6,646 nucleotides of DNA, taken from assembly GCA_041650595.1 (NCBI GenBank), contig JBAZKW010000034.1, positions 1-6,646 on the forward strand, in the 5' to 3' direction. The stretch comes from CALFCX01 sp041650595 (GTDB taxonomy: Bacteria > Margulisbacteria > WOR-1 > JAKLHX01). The notes beneath the pieces were generated by a model, which worked only from the letters and a program-made list of their open reading frames with translations, was not told the DNA's origin and ran no database searches. Shown one piece after another: positions 5,462 to 6,646 of this stretch; position 1 is the first letter of the stretch; each line of letters opens with the position of its first letter. The translations under genes and the position numbers were made by a program.

Positions 5462-5486
5462 TGAAATTTCGCTAAAAATCACTCGA
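5462..5486 (+). promoter_or_regulatory. Bipartite upstream motif, copy 2 (candidate promoter)
   Basis: TGAAATTTC (5462-5470) and TCGA (5483-5486) repeat the motif found upstream of the HEAT gene, with the same spacing and a shared AAAA in the middle. It ends 52 bp before the ATG at 5539. Here the second block continues as CGATA, closer to the sigma-28 -10 core. The rest of 5408-5538 is AT-rich with no gene and no better promoter. Confidence 0.3.
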
Positions 5487-5538
5487 TACTATTTTGTACT
5501 GATTTATTAACAGTTATGTAATAAAGAGGCAATAAAAC

Positions 5539-6498
5539 ATGCAAATATCAAGAGCTGAAACAGCATTTGGAATAAACAGTTGGAGAAATGTTAGGATCGC
5601 AAAAGCCAACGTATCCAGAGCTTACAATGAAAGAGGAGCAATGATCCAAGGCGTAGTCCCTGCGTTGGCAGAGAGAACAGTTGAAGCTCCGAGCGTTGTC
5701 GAACACAGTCTTGCTCATATTGAAGCAGCAGTTAAGTTGGTCAGGATGCAGGCACAGGATCAGGAAAGTGCTGGCAAAGCAGGTTATAAGCCTCTGGTTA
5801 CAGAGCTTGGAGAAGTGGTCAACTTAAAGCTTTTTACAGGACAAACTCCGGCGGTTTTTGATCATCTAACAAAAGCTATTCCGACAAAAGCCGAGCACAT
5901 AAGGTCTGATTGTTATGGATATCTGATAGATTTGATAAAAAGAGACATTCAACCGTTTTTATATAGAGGTGATCCCTCACTTCCAATAAACATGTTCGCA
6001 CTGCTTCATTTGTGCGACCCGAGCAAAGGCAAAGTGTTTTCTCACGGAATTTATTCATCAACGGATGATTATGTGCTTTTCGATGCCGCTTTGCGCGTTC
6101 TTTTGAAACCGGAAGGATCGCTCCCCTGGGATGTTCGCGATGTGGAAGATACATGGAGGGAAACTAACCATATAAGAAATAATTGCCACAATATGATGAA
6201 TATACATTTGGTCCCGATGATGGAAGAAGATTCTGATATAAAGAGCGCTGCGACAGATATGTTTGGATCGATAAATCCTCTTCCGGGGATTCGTCATGAT
6301 GGCAACCTGGTTTTATTAAAAGAAACTCTATTTGGAATTATGTGTTACGTCCCGAATAAAAATTGGTCAATTTCACCGGAAACGATCATGAAAATCGTGC
6401 CGGGCTGCAATATACAAGATATTGAAATTGTAGCAAAGCAGCTTGTTAGCGAAGGATCGATCACAAGAGACGGTGCCGGCCGATATCATAGTACATAA
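5539..6498 (+). CDS. Hypothetical protein, 319 residues, possible C-terminal winged helix
   Basis: I do not recognise this protein. It looks soluble: no signal peptide or membrane span is evident, and the middle is rich in Asp, His, Cys and Met, for example HIRNNCHNMMNIH at 211-223. The N-terminal half (about 50-190) is mainly helical in appearance. The last 45 residues resemble a winged helix: a helix at SPETIMKIVPG (279-289), a recognition-like helix at DIEIVAKQLVSEG (294-306) and a wing at ITRDGAGRYHST (308-319). That fold call is pattern-based and could be wrong. A good ribosome binding site (AAAGAGG, 5523-5529, 9 nt spacing) fixes the start. The gene stands alone after the thiG terminator and shares the upstream bipartite motif with the HEAT gene, the only hint of a link between them. 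Confidence 0.8.
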   Translation: MQISRAETAFGINSWRNVRIAKANVSRAYNERGAMIQGVVPALAERTVEAPSVVEHSLAHIEAAVKLVRMQAQDQESAGKAGYKPLVTELGEVVNLKLFTGQTPAVFDHLTKAIPTKAEHIRSDCYGYLIDLIKRDIQPFLYRGDPSLPINMFALLHLCDPSKGKVFSHGIYSSTDDYVLFDAALRVLLKPEGSLPWDVRDVEDTWRETNHIRNNCHNMMNIHLVPMMEEDSDIKSAATDMFGSINPLPGIRHDGNLVLLKETLFGIMCYVPNKNWSISPETIMKIVPGCNIQDIEIVAKQLVSEGSITRDGAGRYHST

Positions 6499-6515
6499 TT
6501 TCTGGGAAATATATC

Positions 6516-6554
6516 AGAAAAACTGAACTACTATCGCCTAAAGGCGATAGGTTC
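6516..6554 (-). terminator. Hairpin terminator, best oriented for the leftward gene
   Basis: CTATCGCC (6531-6538) and GGCGATAG (6543-6550) form an 8 bp stem around TAAA. Outside it GAAC (6525-6528) pairs with GTTC (6551-6554), leaving a TA bulge. Read on the minus strand, the stem is followed by AG and five T residues (6522-6518), a good terminator shape for a gene arriving from the right. On the plus strand no T-run follows, although the hairpin may still serve the 319-residue gene. Confidence 0.55.
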
Positions 6555-6565
6555 CTTTAGGTATT

Positions 6566-6585
6566 GCGAAAGCTAAAGCTTCCGC
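6566..6585. repeat. Second TAAA-loop hairpin
   Basis: GCGAAAGC (6566-6573) and GCTTCCGC (6578-6585) pair with one mismatch around a TAAA loop, the same arm and loop size as the neighbouring hairpin. It lies directly after the stop codon of the probable leftward gene. It may be part of a tandem terminator. Confidence 0.4.
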
Positions 6586-6646
6586 TCAAAACTCGGTCAC
6601 TGTAAAATTGTCGCCCCGCTTTTCTTCGTCTTCATCTTGCTTCTCA
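6586..6646 (-). CDS. Probable C-terminus of a leftward gene, cut by the window edge
   Basis: On the minus strand a frame open from the edge gives about 19 residues with an acidic/basic tail (EKQDEDEEKRGDNFTVTEF) and a TGA at 6588-6586. Nineteen open codons prove little by themselves. Support comes from the two hairpins immediately downstream and the minus-strand T-run after the second. No function can be suggested. Confidence 0.4.
   Translation of the reverse strand, partial: EKQDEDEEKRGDNFTVTEF

Overview
The window looks like bacterial chromosomal DNA: dense genes, Shine-Dalgarno sites (AAAGGA, AGAGG, GAAAGGTG, AAAGGAGG), TATAAT-type boxes and intrinsic-terminator-like hairpins. The ThiD2-ThiE fusion, PBS-lyase-type HEAT repeats, moderate GC and several genes without recognisable families suggest a poorly cultivated lineage. 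Omnitrophota or a similar candidate phylum is my guess from protein style and is not shown by the sequence. No phage, transposase, CRISPR array, tRNA or rRNA is visible.

Layout: (1) 1-187 is a divergent intergenic region. The first three codons of a leftward gene, with a strong ribosome binding site, lie at the edge, and a HEAT-repeat protein (188-1585) runs right. (2) A DEAD-box RNA helicase (1588-2811, minus strand, TTG start) converges on the HEAT gene with only 2 bp between the stop codons. (3) 2847-3113 holds the 3' end of a short-chain dehydrogenase whose front half is missing; its homology begins about 35 bp from the helicase start, so it is a decayed gene cut at a rearrangement junction. 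(4) A small leftward membrane protein (3118-3312) and the thiamine genes diverge from a ~115 bp region with a TATAAT box on each strand. (5) thiD2-thiE (3429-4490) and thiG (4559-5350) form a thiamine unit, closed by a short A-rich repeat tract and a hairpin plus T8 terminator (5381-5407). (6) An unrecognised 319-residue protein (5539-6498) follows, then a hairpin cluster and probably the C-terminus of a leftward gene running off the right edge.

The thiamine genes work together. The ThiD2 domain phosphorylates HMP-phosphate, ThiG makes the thiazole phosphate, and the ThiE domain joins the two into thiamine phosphate. thiS, thiC, thiF and thiH/thiO are absent from this window, and I see no TPP riboswitch.

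The most unusual signal is a set of three perfect, loop-less palindromes of 24, 32 and 20 bp within about 0.9 kb of the thiamine unit. One lies exactly in frame at the ThiD2/ThiE domain junction, one sits between thiE and thiG, and one lies in a surface-loop region of thiG. This resembles insertion of small palindromic elements into genes, as known from the Rickettsia palindromic elements. A second signal is a bipartite motif with identical spacing (TGAAATTTC, then TCGA) upstream of both the HEAT gene and the unknown 319-residue gene, which may mark a shared promoter class. I do not see a clearly new multi-gene defence or metabolic system here.
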